A stretch of DNA of 64,000 nucleotides from Salminus brasiliensis (GCF_030463535.1 NC_132893.1:20568027-20632026), one strand, 5' to 3'; counted from the stretch's first letter, positions 1 to 12,826 are shown. Notes: generated by a model from the sequence alone, not told the origin. Numbers and translations: made by a program.

Positions 1-990
1 TGACAAATCAGCCCGGAGAACCAGAAAAGTCTTAAAAACTCTTCAAAGCGATAAACTTTTTAAAGTCATGTCTAGACAAACGTTTTCTCCAAAGGCAAAT
101 TGGTGTTATGAAGAACAACATGATGCACTTCAGTGTCAGCTTTGAAATGTGGGACTTTATAAGTGCCAGGCATTTTGGCTAAACAAGAAAACAGGCTATT
201 GTTAATTATCTTTATAGCTGTAATTGCATGAAAAATAGCCCTGGGGTGTTTTTAACATTTGTCTTCTCGTGATAGGTGATGGTGTTGTTTACGTTTGCTC
301 AGGGTTTACTCTAGGAGCCATCGCTGGGGTTTTTTGTTTTGTTTTTTTCCCGAAGTCTCTCTGCCCTACTGCTCTACTTTAACTCATCCACGGCCTCAGA
401 GCGAAAGTGCATTAATAACACGGGCAAGCAAAAGCGTTCTCCTCTCTGGCGTAAAGGTCACTTTCACACATCCGCCACTGCCTTTAATAAAGACCCCATT
501 AAAGTAGCGGCAGACTTTCATCCCTCCTGCTCTCTGTGTATTGATAATGTGCCAAACTCGCTGATTAAATTTTTTTCTCTTTTTTCAAGAAGGAAAGAGA
601 TTGTGGGGGATGCATTAAAAAAGAACAAGAAAATGAATCTCATTTTCATCAATGAGCTTTGCCACTTCTAAAAAGTATGACTTATTGCAATGGGGAGAAA
701 GAATGAAAGCTCAGAGTGGAGTCAAAGCAATGAGCGTAAGTGTGTATCATTACAGCTCTTGCCGAGATACCTGGGCGTGACGGTCGTGGTCGGTCCTGAC
801 CAAGGAATGGGTATCATCTAACCTGTTTGCAGAGTTTTGGGGACAAAAAGCACAGCACAGCAATAGAGAACTTCTCATCTTGATGTGGGTAAGCTGCCAC
901 TATTCTCTTTCAGTAGCATTTCTTTCTACCCATTCATCACCAGCCCAAAAAATCCTTGCTACTCCCAAACTAAATGAATTACTGTATAGC
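1..990. other. no gene seen
   Basis: Noncoding sequence with normal complexity. AATTATCTTTATAGCTGTAATTGC near 200 looks unlike repeat DNA and could be conserved, but nothing can be shown by eye. Confidence 0.4.
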
Positions 991-999
991 CCTGAACAA

Positions 1000-1460
1000 T
1001 CACAGACGTGAGTTACAGCTATCTGCTGTTGTGCACACAGTATCGACTTCAGAGAGCTCAGCCGTCAAGTCAGTACTACTCTCAATGAATGCATTGTTCA
1101 ACATTTTCTGAACCTGCTTTCTAAAGGGCACACGTCCAGATGGCTGCAAACCAGTCACCAATTTGATGAATGATGGCTTTTCTCCCACACATGGCAGATC
1201 TCCCACAGTGTAGTCCAGTACAAGCTTGTCCACTTGTTGTTGGGGAAACGAAGGCAGCAGGTCCTTTACAAAATGCTGTGAGCTTCATTTGGGTCAATGA
1301 ACTTTGCAGTTGTTACATCGTAGCCGTTAATTAATTACTGTGCTCATCATTAAGCCGCATGAATTCCACAAGACTGCTTCGATGCTTCAATTCAATGTGT
1401 CCTTTTAGGTTTGATGCAGACATGGCTGATGTCTGGTCTTGTTTTTATAGGCCATCATCA
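1000..1460 (-). mobile_element. hAT-type transposase fragment with BED-finger remnant
   Basis: On the - strand, 1435-1330 reads SASNLKGHIELKHRSS, the end of a BED zinc finger. From about 1260 to 1000 it reads LPCVGEKPSFIKLVTGLQPS, typical of hAT transposase. A frameshift and stops separate them. It is a dead element. Confidence 0.65.
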
Positions 1461-1464
1461 TCAT

Positions 1465-2395
1465 TGCAACAAAAGTAAATACACCTATTATATCAGACCA
1501 AGAAAGGGAAAAAAGAAAAAGATAAAATAAAAGGAAAAATGGATAAAATTAATGTTTATTATAAAATAAAATATAAAATATGTTATTTTAATGAAGTCTG
1601 ATCTTATAGTTGTTGTGTAATCAACTCATTTCTAATCTTCAACCTAGTAGAAAAAGTTATTTTCTCTATTACATATATCTCATTAACCAAGTTTATCTAG
1701 TCATCCACTAAGGAAGAATCAGGACACTGCCACCTTACAGTTATAACCTTTTTACTTGTAGTAAAAAAATAATAAAACTAGTAGAATGTCCTATACACAT
1801 TTACCCAGTCCTGTTATACCAGGGTTTACCTTCTCTTAGAACAGTAATATCAAACCTTAAGGGTAATTATATTTTACTGTACTTTAAGTATACTTTGCAG
1901 TACATTATGCAAATGCAACATAATGTACCTGCAACTGCCAGTGGCCAGCTTTCACATCTCTAACATCCTTTCTTACACATTTCCACCTAAATTCCATTTT
2001 CCCTTCATTCACACATTTTAAGCAATACCTCATTTTAAATGGCTAGCTCTCCTTTTGCCATTTTTGTTTTATATATTAGGTCGAACTTCTGTTCCTTACC
2101 GTTAATACCTTATAGATGCTAGATTTAATTCCTTAGTGGGCCTGAGACTTATAAGCACCAATAAATAGCTTAAATATATCATCAATATTGTTAAGTGGAT
2201 AAAAGTCTTAATAGTTTTAATCATGTCGTATCATGTAACAGTAAAAATCTTGTTTTTTTTAAGGCTGTATTTTTTTCCTAGGACAAAAAGTCCTGTACGT
2301 TTTTTTCCCATGATGTTGCAATAAACTATGAAATCCTTTTGTTAACTAAACCCAGAAGGATCTAGCTTATTGGGTGCAAACTCAGTATAATAGGC
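1465..2395. other. AT-rich intergenic, nothing recognised
   Basis: AT-rich with no coding signal or recognised repeat. Confidence 0.5.
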
Positions 2396-2399
2396 ACAC

Positions 2400-2890
2400 C
2401 ATCTGATTCCTCCCAACAGCTCACCCAAATGCTATTCTCTCATCACCATAATCCAAATAATCTTTAGTTTTTAGATATGGACCCTCTATAATATCAGTAT
2501 TTCTAGCCAATTCAGTGTCTCCTAATAAAGCCTGTATATGAGGCATATTTATTATTTCTCTAGATGTGGTAGAGCCGTACCTCCTCTGTCTTTTGGGAGG
2601 TGTACAGTCCGAAATCTTTTTCTTGATTTTCATCCCTGTCAAGTATATCTGGAAATATTATCCCATTCTACAAAAGTATTTTGGCGAATTCTGATAGGAA
2701 GGGCTTGAAATAGATGAAGAGTGGAAGAGAGGAAGTACGTTCATCTTTATGGATTCAACCCTGGAGTCAAGTCCCATCTTTTTCTGTTTCAATGCTTGCA
2801 AACAGAGGTCCAACATTGATCTCTGATAATTGAGAAATTTACCTTTGGGTAAATTGATTCCCAAATATTTTAATGAGTCATTGACTCAAC
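2400..2890 (-). mobile_element. L1-like LINE ORF2 fragment
   Basis: The - strand reads GINLPKGKFLNYQRSMLDL, then SIKMNVLPLFHSSS and KIKKKISDCTPPKR. These follow the order of the region after the reverse transcriptase in L1-type ORF2 proteins. Stops and frame changes show it is dead. Confidence 0.65.
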
Positions 2891-3529
2891 TGAAATGATA
2901 TTTCTGCCTAAGGTGTGTTGGTGGGATATAAATAAAGGTCAGAATCTATACATTTAGCTTGTATCTTGATAATCTAGTTTAAGACCCCACCAGAAGCCTT
3001 CACTCTCCATTTGTATTCAGGTTGTTATCATTTCAGTTTCACTGTAAAAATCCAGTCTTTCAAGCTTATATATTCTCATTTCATCAGACAGGTCATTTGA
3101 TTTCTGTTCCAAATGCTCTGCTTTTAGAATGATGCACAGAGAGGGTAGCAGTAATTCTCCACTAAAGCACTCACTAAATCTCTGTCCACTTGCTTTTGAC
3201 AGGAAAACATTGCAAACCGAAGTCGTTGGCTTTTTGACCTTATAAAATGTTCCAGCTGTGGGATTGCTCTGTCCGAACCAAATCCCCTGCTCAGCTTAAA
3301 GGCTGGATTTTTCTCTCTGTTTGTCTATCAGCTTCCCGATGGCTTGTCAGTCTATCAGTATGCTATAATATTACTCTACTTGTGCAATAATCGCTGTCTG
3401 TTACTTATGGAGCATGGTTCATTTCCACAGACTTTCATTTTGATGCATTTCCCTGTATTTATTCTGTTGCTAGTTGTTTGGAAATTCGGTAAAGTACATG
3501 GTAATTATGTCTTGTGGTAGATACATTCA

Positions 3530-4270
3530 CAAGTCACAAGTCTTTGGGGTACAAAAGTCGAGTTTTGAGTCCCCAGGTTGCAACTGCAAATTGTGTGTTG
3601 TGTCTCTGGGATGCATGTCCTAGTTGAATCTTGAGTTTCTAAAGTGCAAGTCTAAGTTGAGTCTGACTTGAGGCTCGAGTCTCTGTGGAGTCTGAGTTGA
3701 GCCTTAAGTCTTTGAGGTGGGCTTGTGAATTGAGTCTTGAGTCTTTGAGGTGGGCTTGTGAATTGAGTCTTGAGTCTCTGGGGTGGGAGTCCAACTTAAG
3801 TTTTGAATCTCTGGGGTGTAATTACGAGTCAAGTCTAAATTCTCTGGGATGCGATTCTGAGTTAAATCTCAAGTGTCTAGGGCGCAAGTCTGAATCAAGT
3901 CTCACGTATCTGAGCTGCAAGTCAGGTTTTGAGTTTCTGGGGTACAAGTTTGGCTCTAATCTCAAGTATCTAGGGTACGATCCTTGAATTTCAAGTCTCT
4001 GTGAGTCTGAGTCGAGTCTCAAGTCTCTGGGGTGTAAGTATTAGTTGAGTCCCTCGGGTGCAAATCTCAGTCAGGTCTTGAGTCTTTTGGGAGTGAGTCA
4101 GAGTCGAGTCTCAAGTATCTGAAGTATGAGCCTGAGTCGAGTCACAAGTCTCTGCGGTGTAAGATCTAGTCAGGACTGTGGGGTGCAAGGTCTAAGTCAA
4201 GTCCTAAATCAAGTCTTAAATCTCTGGGATTTGATCCTGAGTTGAATATCGAGTCTTTGGAGAGTTCATG
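3530..4270 (+). repeat. 33-bp minisatellite
   Basis: Some 20 imperfect units of about 33 bp, for example GGCTTGTGAATTGAGTCTTG plus AGTCTTTGAGGTG, which repeats exactly at 3719-3784. Being a multiple of three, it keeps one frame open on each strand and yields an 11-residue repeat (SLESLRWACEL). I see no coding signals beyond this. Confidence 0.85.
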
Positions 4271-4279
4271 GTGTGTGGT

Positions 4280-5900
4280 GAAACACTTCTTACTAATTTC
4301 AGACAAATCAGTTGTTTAATTGAGCCATATTCAGTCACATTCAACATATTTCCCCAAAAGAGTGCATAAGCATAGCAAAACATTTGAGGTTAGGTTGAGT
4401 CACTGACCTGAGTCCTGTCCCCACCTCATGCTGGAGAATGCCTTTAAAGTGCTATTGCAAGGCTCAGTTTGTTTATCCTACACACAGGTTTTCGGTACAT
4501 TGCCTTTGGCTGCAATGCTGTGTAAATGCCAGAAGGACACCCTGCAGTAATTATTCAGTTCTCTATAGTCCAATTTGATTACCAGCTGATGGGCAAGTGG
4601 TCAGTATACATGCACCTAAGACCATGGCTGTGGATTTAAAACCCAGTAGCGGTAGATGCTACTGCCCTTGAGGCAAACACTTCATTAAACACAAGTTGCC
4701 CCAGGGAACCCTGTGAATGACTAACCAACTGCTAACCCTGCAAGCGAAAGTGTAAGAACTCCAGTATACACTGAAACAGATATCCTAGAAACACATAAGG
4801 TGTTATTTGTAACATTTTACAGCATTTTCTGCTTAATCTTTATCTCCTGTTTATGTAGCACCCTGCAGTGCTGGAATGCCTAGGCAATTTTTAGAGCTGT
4901 TTTGTATTGTATTTTGTATGGATGAAGTGATGAGCCTAGCATTATTGTCTGAAAGCTTGGGAAAATAACTGAGATGCAGTGGCCTGACTAAAAACACGTA
5001 ATTTAAAAAGTGTTATTAATTAACACATCATTGTACTTGTGAAAGTCAGGAAAAAGCAGAAGATAAGATCATCTAAGGAACATCCGATTTTCGTCTCCTC
5101 ACTAATTTACCACCTATAGAATTGCATTCAACTGACGGCTCGCGCACTGCCTAAATATCTGGCATTAACTGATCCTGTGCTTATTTTAGCTCACTGCAAA
5201 ATGCAAATTCAGCCTACGCCAATGGTCTGGGGAATGCGATTACCTTGAGTCATTTGATTTGCTCTTGGTTTATTTGTGTAATCCATATTCAAGACGCACA
5301 AATAAATTTGTCAGAGCAGCTCAGATGGCTCAAGGCAATCTGCCAGCCGATTGAGGGAACGTAAACTTCTCCTACTTTATATGTTAAGAGTGGTACGTGC
5401 TTCGGGCGTACTGGTACAGGGTGTCGGTGCAGCGTAAACAAATGCACAGCAGGAGCTGCTTTAATGCCATTTAGAGGGAGAAGTGAGTGTGAGCCCCTCG
5501 CAGCTTCCAACAGGCCTCGCTAATGCTCGCTGTGATCCTGCTGTCAAGAAGCATCTATCAGCATAAATCTCATCAAAAGTAGTCCGAGAAAGGTTTGTCT
5601 TTGTCCAAGGAAAACTCGCGGCGCTCCCCTGCTCAATCTCTTGTCACACGGCGTTTAGAGACTGCCAACTGACAGCATGCTCAATGCAATAAAGGAAGAC
5701 AGAAGCGGGCTCATACAATGGCCAACTGGGACTCTGCTGCAATTGTAAAGAAGTTTTTCTGCTCATTTAATATCCATAATAATGACACTTGGTGCCTGTG
5801 GGGCTCTGAAACTTTTAGTGGGATTCAAAAGAAAGGACTGTCAGTTAATCAATGGGGATAAAGAGAACTGCCTGGCTTTCTAATAATGGCTAAAATGTAT
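4280..5900. other. intergenic; 5080-5890 possibly conserved noncoding
   Basis: 4280-5060 is plain. 5080-5890 is more balanced in composition, free of recognised repeats and rich in retained CpGs, with no coherent reading frame (AATTTGTCAGAGCAGCTCAG, GCCAGCCGATTGAGGGAACG). This is a possible enhancer block. Confidence 0.3.
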
Positions 5901-6072
5901 GCGTCTTGGCCTCTCATTCATCTTCTTACCTGCTTCTTCCTGGCCAAGGTTGTGCCAGGTCTGGAGCCTACCTGAAATTGTTGGGCGCAAGGCACGGAAA
6001 ACCCCAGGACAGGGCGGCACACCCATTCATTCAGACCTAGGATGCAATTTAGCACAGCCAGTTCACCTACCT

Positions 6073-6230
6073 TGTGCTTTTGAGTGGTAAAAGGAAACAG
6101 GAACCCCCTGAGGATCCCCATGTGGAAGGCCTCCAAACTCCTCACAGACAACGCCGTAAAGACCACAGTGAGGATCAAGCCCACAGACAGGAGGGCGTTC
6201 AGTGTGAATGGGGAAATGGGAAAGAGCTGT
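6073..6230 (-). CDS. possible internal exon of an unidentified membrane protein
   Basis: The - strand reads FPISPFTLNALLSVGLILTV, then VFTALSVRSLEAFHMGILRG and FLFPFTTQKHK, ending at a good donor (AAG|GTAGGT). The start could be an acceptor at TTTGTACAG. The stretch is more GC-rich than its flanks, with retained CpGs. Against: no partner exon was found, the family is not recognised, and its 5' end overlaps the THAP-like fragment on the other strand. Confidence 0.28.
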
Positions 6231-6345
6231 TGTGCAACTGACTGTACAAACAGATCTAGCATGAATCTGGAGCTTTCCTTTTACAGACTGATGAAACCTA
6301 AAGACAACAAAACTAATAGATTGCTATTAGGAAGTCACTGACTGC
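6217..6345 (+). mobile_element. THAP-domain-like fragment
   Basis: Encodes MGKSCCATDCTNRSS, then LELSFYRL. The Cys-x3-Cys pair with NR and SFYRL is the start of a THAP zinc-binding domain, as found in P-element-like transposases and THAP genes. It stops before the rest of the domain. Confidence 0.5.
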
Positions 6346-7224
6346 TAAAAGAAAAACAATTCCACTGTAGCTGCAAATTCAGCGACATGCTAAGTTCAAG
6401 TAAGAGAGAAAGCCAGTATACCTGGATAAAGCAGTCTACTAAATCAGCCTGAAAACCCTTGACTCTGTGCTCTCAGATATGAGGTTTTGTCTTCTAAAAG
6501 TGTGTGATTTGAGCCTCAGTTAGCCAGACGTCCCTGGCTACATATCGCTGTCCATGGACTGTTGGTTCTTTAATAATTCTAAGTAGGTCTTTAGGATGGA
6601 TCACTGTCAAGTCCAACTGCCTTTAAATTGAGCAGATAATCAATTGTCTTATTTCCGGTTTGGTCGTTTTCACTAATAAACGCAGCCCTGCTGCAGAATG
6701 GTTTACTACTCGGTCCGCCTAAAAGTGGCATGTTCCAGTGGGAATGTGACGTCAATAAATACTGTCTACAGATTAAGACAAGAATACACACACACAAAAA
6801 AAAGTTATTTATTTGACGACAACACACTCCCTCTCATGTTCTATTGCTTTATTCAGTTTATGGTGTTTTTGACCCTGTAAGCAGGCAGCGTGTACCGTCA
6901 GCCACCAGCAGGAGGCCTGGCCAGCACAGTAGGAAGGCTGGTGGAGCAAAAGAACTCCAAGCCCCAGAAGCCCAAGCAGTAATCAACGCTGACCAGACCC
7001 ACCTGTGTGGGTCTATAGTGAAGAAAAGCAAGAGCTAAAAAGAAAGCGGTTAAGTTGTGAACAGCTGAAAAGAAAGAGTTGTAATCAGGGGTGAAAAGGA
7101 AAACTAGAAAAAGAAAATAATTTGAGTTGAAAAAGGTTTAGATTGTCCTTTGTTTGAGTACACACCACTCCTGGTGTTTCCTTTGTTTGTTTTCCCACCT
7201 TCTTTTAAACAGTTTTAATAGTGC

Positions 7225-7350
7225 CACCTCTCACATCTGTGGTGGTGCAGTGGAAATGCACTGGGCACCCATTTCCAGGTTTGGGAGTTTAAGCCCTGCC
7301 ACAGTCTCACCAAGCACCAATCTTGCATTGACTTAAGACATTTACCATTT
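7225..7350 (+). repeat. possible tRNA-derived SINE head
   Basis: GTGGTGCAGTGGAAATGCAC followed by GGGAGTTTAAGCCCTGCC resembles tRNA boxes A and B spaced as in a SINE. No body is recognised. Confidence 0.35.
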
Positions 7351-7424
7351 GTTATACGCACAATAAAATAATACCCCAAAAAAGGGGTAGTATCATTTAA
7401 ATAAATAACTTTTTTTAGACTCTT

Positions 7425-7815
7425 CACTTTTTATTTTTTATTTATTTCTAACTTTACCCCATTTTCTACCCAATATGGAAGACCAATTACCCAATCCCTG
7501 TTCATGTGAACTCCCTCTATCGCTAGCAACACCCCCATCACTAAGAGGACTAGCACATGTCTCCTCTGATGTGAGGTCATCCACTGCATCTAGGTAGTCA
7601 GCTCCGATATAACAGCTAACAGAAGCCTGTGCTGACCAACATCACACTGGGAGTGATGTGGGGAGGAAGTGCCATCAACCCACCCCTGAGAGTGCAAGGC
7701 CAGGTGTGCTCTCTCTGACTGCTGACGGCAAGCAGCACGATCCAGGGTTCAAACCAGTGATCCTTGGATCTTAGTGGCATCACTCTAGTCCACTAAACCA
7801 CTTGGAGCTCCCCCC
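7425..7815 (-). mobile_element. tRNA-derived SINE
   Basis: On the - strand it begins GGGGGAGCTCCAAGTGGTTTAGTGG (box A side), then GGTTTGAACCCTGG (box B). The body ends in CCAATTACCCA-like and CCCATTTTCTACC-like blocks and an AT-rich tail. The same family occurs at 27780. Confidence 0.7.
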
Positions 7816-7829
7816 TCCTCAAGACCAGT

Positions 7830-9540
7830 TGTGACATGAAAGCTGGAGATTAAAGAGATGTGTTTCAAACTGTAAAAATCTGTGCACAGAATATATGATG
7901 ATTTTTTATCCCAAATAGAGGATTCACAACTTATGGTCACCCTAACACAGAAGATGATAAACAGAACGTTAGCTGGCTTGGGGAAAATATGGGAGACAAT
8001 ATTATGAGGACTGGGAGCAAGAAAAGGGGCTGATGGAATGGAATAATCTTTTAACTAATGACAAGCATTCAGCAAATACTGAGCTCACCACTGTAGCCTG
8101 GTTGCCAATGCTGCCACATAGCAGCACAAAAGGAATGCTGCTTCTTCCTCAATCGCCAGAGCACTATTTAACACAGGCCATTTTTAGTTTCTTCGAATGA
8201 GGGCTGTAGTGAAAGAGGCAGAGTTGCAGCTGGCTGCATTTCAACCATTCAACATTTTTTCCTGCCGATCATTTGCAATGTAAAGTACGTGTCTGAGAAA
8301 GAGATTGGTGTACGCAGAACAGAATGCACAGTGGTGAGTAATTAATTGATTCAGGGGCCTGTTGCACATTTAGGGAGTGGAGCACTCTCTTATTGTTCAT
8401 GAGAGCACTGATGTCACTACCAGATTGCCAAGTATGTGTGGTCATCAGATACTACAGCAAGACGCACTCACAAATCAATTTACATGAAACAAGTGGAATA
8501 AGTGACCAGGCTGTACAGGGCCCGGAAAGCAGATGCAGGGACTGTACGCTGGAGTTAACAAAGGAGATCAAAAGGAGGCTTTTTAGATAACATGAACTGG
8601 CTAGAGGCTAGTTCTGTTGCCAAGCCATGATCTGAGTGCAAATAAGCCAAAGCTAGATCATCTTCCCTTCTTCTCCTTCTTCAAAGAAGATCTAGTATAT
8701 AAATAAAACATGGAGAGCCATGCATACTCTAGAGTGGACAAACCATGAAGACAGGAACATTGAGAATGTCTGGTTAGAAGATTTTGCAGATGGCAGAGGT
8801 TTTGCTCTTGTCTTGTATTGCTTTACAGTGTAGCAATGCTGCTGATAAATGCTCGTTTTCCCAAAAGACTCTCATAACAAATTAATTGAGAAGCAGCCTG
8901 GAACTGAAGTCTCTGCTAAATACACTCGTATGGTTCCCTAATTTTTTTTTTTTATATAACAATGTCATAAGGTCATGTTCAGTTGGTTAAATTCATGTTA
9001 GCCCATGTTTGGGCAGTTGGCCTTGACTTAGAACAGACTTTTCCACATGCAGCTGCATACCCATTCAAACTCAGCCCACACTTTCCTGTATACCACAGTG
9101 AAAATCTGACGGATTACACTGTTTAGTTTTTTTTTGCTAAGCTAAGACCCAGATAATGGCATCGTTCTGGACAGAGAGGACTTACTTTTTGCCAAAAACC
9201 CCAAAATTGATGTTTTGCCATTTAATTTAAGGTTAAGCTAACCTCATATTTTTAAAAAGCTGGTAGATTAAACCAGGTTTGTCTTCATTTCCCAGTTTTT
9301 TTATCCACTGGAGGAGCTCTTCTACTGTATGTAGGCATGCAGCATTGGCCAGAAACCTTGTTTTTCTAATGTGAGGTGAGTTGTGAATCTAGACAGTTCT
9401 AAAATGATCAGCCAATCGCTGAGTTCAGTAAAAAACAGTAGGTAATTCAGCATGTGATTTTCTTTGAGTCGATCCAGTAAATTTTCATCCCGTCTGAATA
9501 GGGCTTCATCATTCCCATTTCTCTAATAATGAAGAACTGC
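7830..9540. other. no gene or clear repeat seen
   Basis: Ordinary intergenic sequence. ORFs here are short and lack family features or splice support. Confidence 0.5.
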
Positions 9541-9548
9541 TGGTGTGT

Positions 9549-10230
9549 TGGGTGGTGTTTGAAACGTGTGTGTCCAGAGAATTCAACCCTTCCTCTTTAG
9601 AGAGGCTGCCCAGCTGCTGCAACTCTCTTCTGTCTGGTCTCTCTTTACGCACCATCAGGCCCCTGCAGCTTATCCAGAAAGCAGCGGCACGGGTTGTCTT
9701 CAACGTTTCTAAGTTCAGCCATGTCACTCCACTGCTGCATTCTGTTCACTGGCTTCCTGTAGCTGCTGCCCTCATCAGATTGAAAACTCTGACGCTGGCC
9801 TACAAAGCCAAGAACGGACCAGCTCCTCCGTACTTGATGGCAATGGTCAAAAGCCGATCCGCACCAAGAGCCCTTCCAGCTTCAGTATGGCTCGGCTCGA
9901 CCCGCCATTCCTCAAAATCCACAGAAGACAAGAGTCCAGACTTTTTTCTGTCCTGGCACCAGAATGGTGGAACAAGCTTCTCCTGGGTGTCCGAACAGCA
10001 GAGTCGCTCGCTGTCTTCAAACACAAACTGAAGAGCCACCTCTTCCGAGAATATTTGCGCGAATAGTAGAGTGGTCACCTTACTGACTTGTGTTTAGTAG
10101 TATCTAAACTATCTAAACTTTGAATTTTCCAACTAGCTGAGGTTTTTCTTGAGTAAATAGCAAAGCTCTGGATAAGAGTGTCTGCTAAATGCCTTAAATG
10201 TAAATGTAAATGTAAATGTAAATATGTGCC
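9549..10230 (+). mobile_element. non-LTR retrotransposon, ORF2 C-terminal part and 3' tail
   Basis: Reads CNSLLSGLSLRTIRPLQLIQ, SHVTPLLHSVHWLPVAA and YKAKNGPAPPYLMAMV. After one frameshift near 9890 it continues in another frame as WWNKLLLGVRTAESLAVFK to SHLFREYLRE and a TAG at 10064-10066. This is the end of a fish LINE reverse-transcriptase polyprotein. The 3' tail is TCTGCTAAATGCCTTAAATG with (TGTAAA)n. Confidence 0.85.
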
Positions 10231-10234
10231 ACAG

Positions 10235-11835
10235 ACAGTTATTTTTATTTTAATGTATTTGCCTTGGTCTTACAATGTTTGGTCGGTGTGCATTATGTTC
10301 GTTATGGAACAAAACATGGCACTTCTATAGCATCGCTGAAAGTACCTTTTGTAGCACCTTTATTTTTAAGGGTGTATGATGAGGATCTGAGCTTACATGC
10401 AAAGGAACAAAATCTGTTCCCATGAATTCAAGCCATCACATTTCTCACTTCACTGCCGACATCTACTCAGCAGCTGCTGAGGAAGACAGCAAAAACAGTA
10501 CACATGTTTGAAAGAAAACAAGACAAGACTGTAAATAGTTCTCTATGAAAACTGAACAGAAAAAGAAGCTCCATTAAAGAAACTGGAAAGGACATGTTCT
10601 GAAAATGTCATTACAGAGGGAAATGAGATGACAGAACAGGAAATGGTAAGCGGTTGAAATTGAATGTGTGAACAAAGAGAGCTGATGGGAAAGACTGTCC
10701 ACAACACTTGTAAACACTTCAATTTCAGTACGTCTGATGACAGGAACAACAAAAATAAAGGATTGGAGAAGAGACTAAAGGAGAGGAGGGAGCAAAAAAG
10801 AGTAAGTACAAATTAGTCAGTCCTTTTAGTGTTTTAGGCCTGGCCTTGGTCTACTACTCTATCGTGTGGGGCTGCAAGAGTCTTTTGAAACGTATAGGAT
10901 GTGTCTTTAATGATCTGTTATTAAACACTTTTGATTTAAGGCTCGTTTTAGCTTCTGATGGGTGGGTTTCAAGCAGACTTTGGACTAGAGATTTTTTCCT
11001 GGACCTGGCAACCCTGCTGACTGTAAATACCACCAGTATTCTAACCAGGACTCACACAGGTACACTGCAACAGTTACAGTTAAATACATGCTAATCCATG
11101 TTATACCTGTAGGACACACATACAACTACAATAACATAGTACCACAGAATCACACAGGTGGGTTCTGTCTTACTTTTTTTGACAAGGTGAATTAATGACA
11201 TGCATTAAAAAGAACTGCATGGATTCAGGACTTTAATGGATAAATCACTGATGACTTAAAGTCAAACTGATCCTGATTAATAAATACAATGCTAATACCT
11301 CAAAAAAAATACTAATATGTACAATACCCCAAAACATACTGCAGCCAGGTTACAGCAATTTAGGGTAAAAGCTCTTTGATGTGCTTTACTGTTCCACTTT
11401 ACCCCAAAAAACAGCTGAAGTGAAAGTGAAAACAGTGGCTAACTGTGTTTCAGAGGATATGGCATTTAAATAATGCCTTTATTAAATACAGTGCTAAAAG
11501 GGAGGTATGTAGTAATATAGCTTTTATGAGAGTCCACTTTTGCCTACGTCTTTGCTATTATGTCTGACCTCGACTGAGGTGTGTTTTTGTGCCCAATCTC
11601 TCCCTAGTTACACAAAATACAAAAAGTACTCCTCACACTTCACTGCTAGCTAACCAGCTAAGATACATCCAACTAGCATTTTATATGTTGACTAGATGGT
11701 TAACGTTTGGTTAACGGTGGTTAACATGAGCTGTGTATGTAGGCACATTTATATGGCTGTGAATTTGTTATGGCTGTGAAAGTGTCATGGTCGTGTGAAT
11801 TTGCAGGCGGACATAAGTGTGCAATTTATAAATAT
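10235..11835. other. no gene seen
   Basis: Intergenic. Nothing beyond short chance ORFs. Confidence 0.5.
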
Positions 11836-11839
11836 CAAA

Positions 11840-11845
11840 TGTGTA

Positions 11846-11926
<81 letters not shown>
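11840..11926. repeat. compound (GT)n(AT)n microsatellite
   Basis: About 14 GT units followed by about 29 AT units. Confidence 0.95.
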
Positions 11927-11930
<4 letters not shown>

Positions 11931-11964
11931 TGACCCTTCCTGTTCATGCATACTTTTTTAAAGC

Positions 11965-12250
11965 AATCTTGTATGTTTTGCTAGTGTGGGCCGTGCTCCG
12001 AGATAGAACGGGAGGGTGGACTCAAAATATATTGGCTCGGAGTCCAGATTGGCTTTCCTGTGGTCTGCGTGCAAGACCCAGACCTGAGCCAGACCTCCTC
12101 CCATGTGCTGAGTGGTGGACGAAAGGTAGGAGCCATTTGTTTGACAGTAGTTGGACTGAGAAGCGGGGATACTATATGTAAGGGGCATAAGAGCCTGGAG
12201 AAGAAATTTGGGGAATGGTCCCTCTCCCAAAATTCAGTTATGTCATAGTT
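11965..12250. repeat. interspersed repeat shared with 25790-25930
   Basis: CTAGTGTGGGCCGTGCTCCG, AGATAG, GGAGGGTGGACTCA here match TTAGTGGGGACCATGCTCTG, AGATGG, GGAACGGTGGACTCA at 25880-25925. The second copy lies beside gypsy sequence, so the block may be retroelement-derived. Family not identified. Confidence 0.5.
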
Positions 12251-12826
12251 TCACTTATTAAGTGTCACGCTGATGAAGTGTTACAGTTCGCTTACAGGGC
12301 AGTGCATCTTATATTGGTTAGGCTCGACAAAAACCCAGTGTTATCCTCTACTTTTCTATTAGAATTGCCTGCAGTTCTATTTCTGCCAAAGTACAGAACA
12401 GTAATTCACCATTTTTAATAAATTGCTTTAATTTGTATTAAATGTATTATAATAATATATAATTTAAGCAAGACAATGTCATTCCTGCTTGATAAAGTTT
12501 GAAGTTCAGAGTGTGTGTAAAAATACTGGGGTTAAAAACTTCACTTCAAAATTGTTATGCCACCAGTTGCTACACTTCTTAGACTATTTGATAATCTAAA
12601 TGAAATCTAACTCTAAAATAATTAAGACCCAAGACATAAATGAATGAAGTAGCGCATAATAATCAGAGGGGTTTAATTAGGCTGGAGTGCACAACAGCAG
12701 AGCACCGTTGCTGTGTGTAAAAGGCAAACTGAGCTAAGCCCTGCTACTGCAATTCCTGATACAATCTTCATGAAATCCATTGAACTATTCCGTGAGATAA
12801 ACAGCACTGACTGATAACCTATAAAC

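Noticed and set aside
3685-4022. Open frames of 100 and 66 codons with 11-residue repeats
   Set aside because: They arise from the 33-bp minisatellite, whose unit is a multiple of three. No splice or codon signals support a gene.
6747-6754. Perfect TGACGTCA CRE site
   Set aside because: A single 8-bp match in 64 kb is expected about once by chance, and no promoter is seen nearby.
9543-10031. A 162-codon open frame
   Set aside because: It is the decayed C-terminal part of a LINE polyprotein with a frameshift, not a host gene.
11795-12181. A 128-codon open frame
   Set aside because: Much of it is translated GT/AT microsatellite ([12 protein letters not shown]); the rest overlaps an interspersed repeat.
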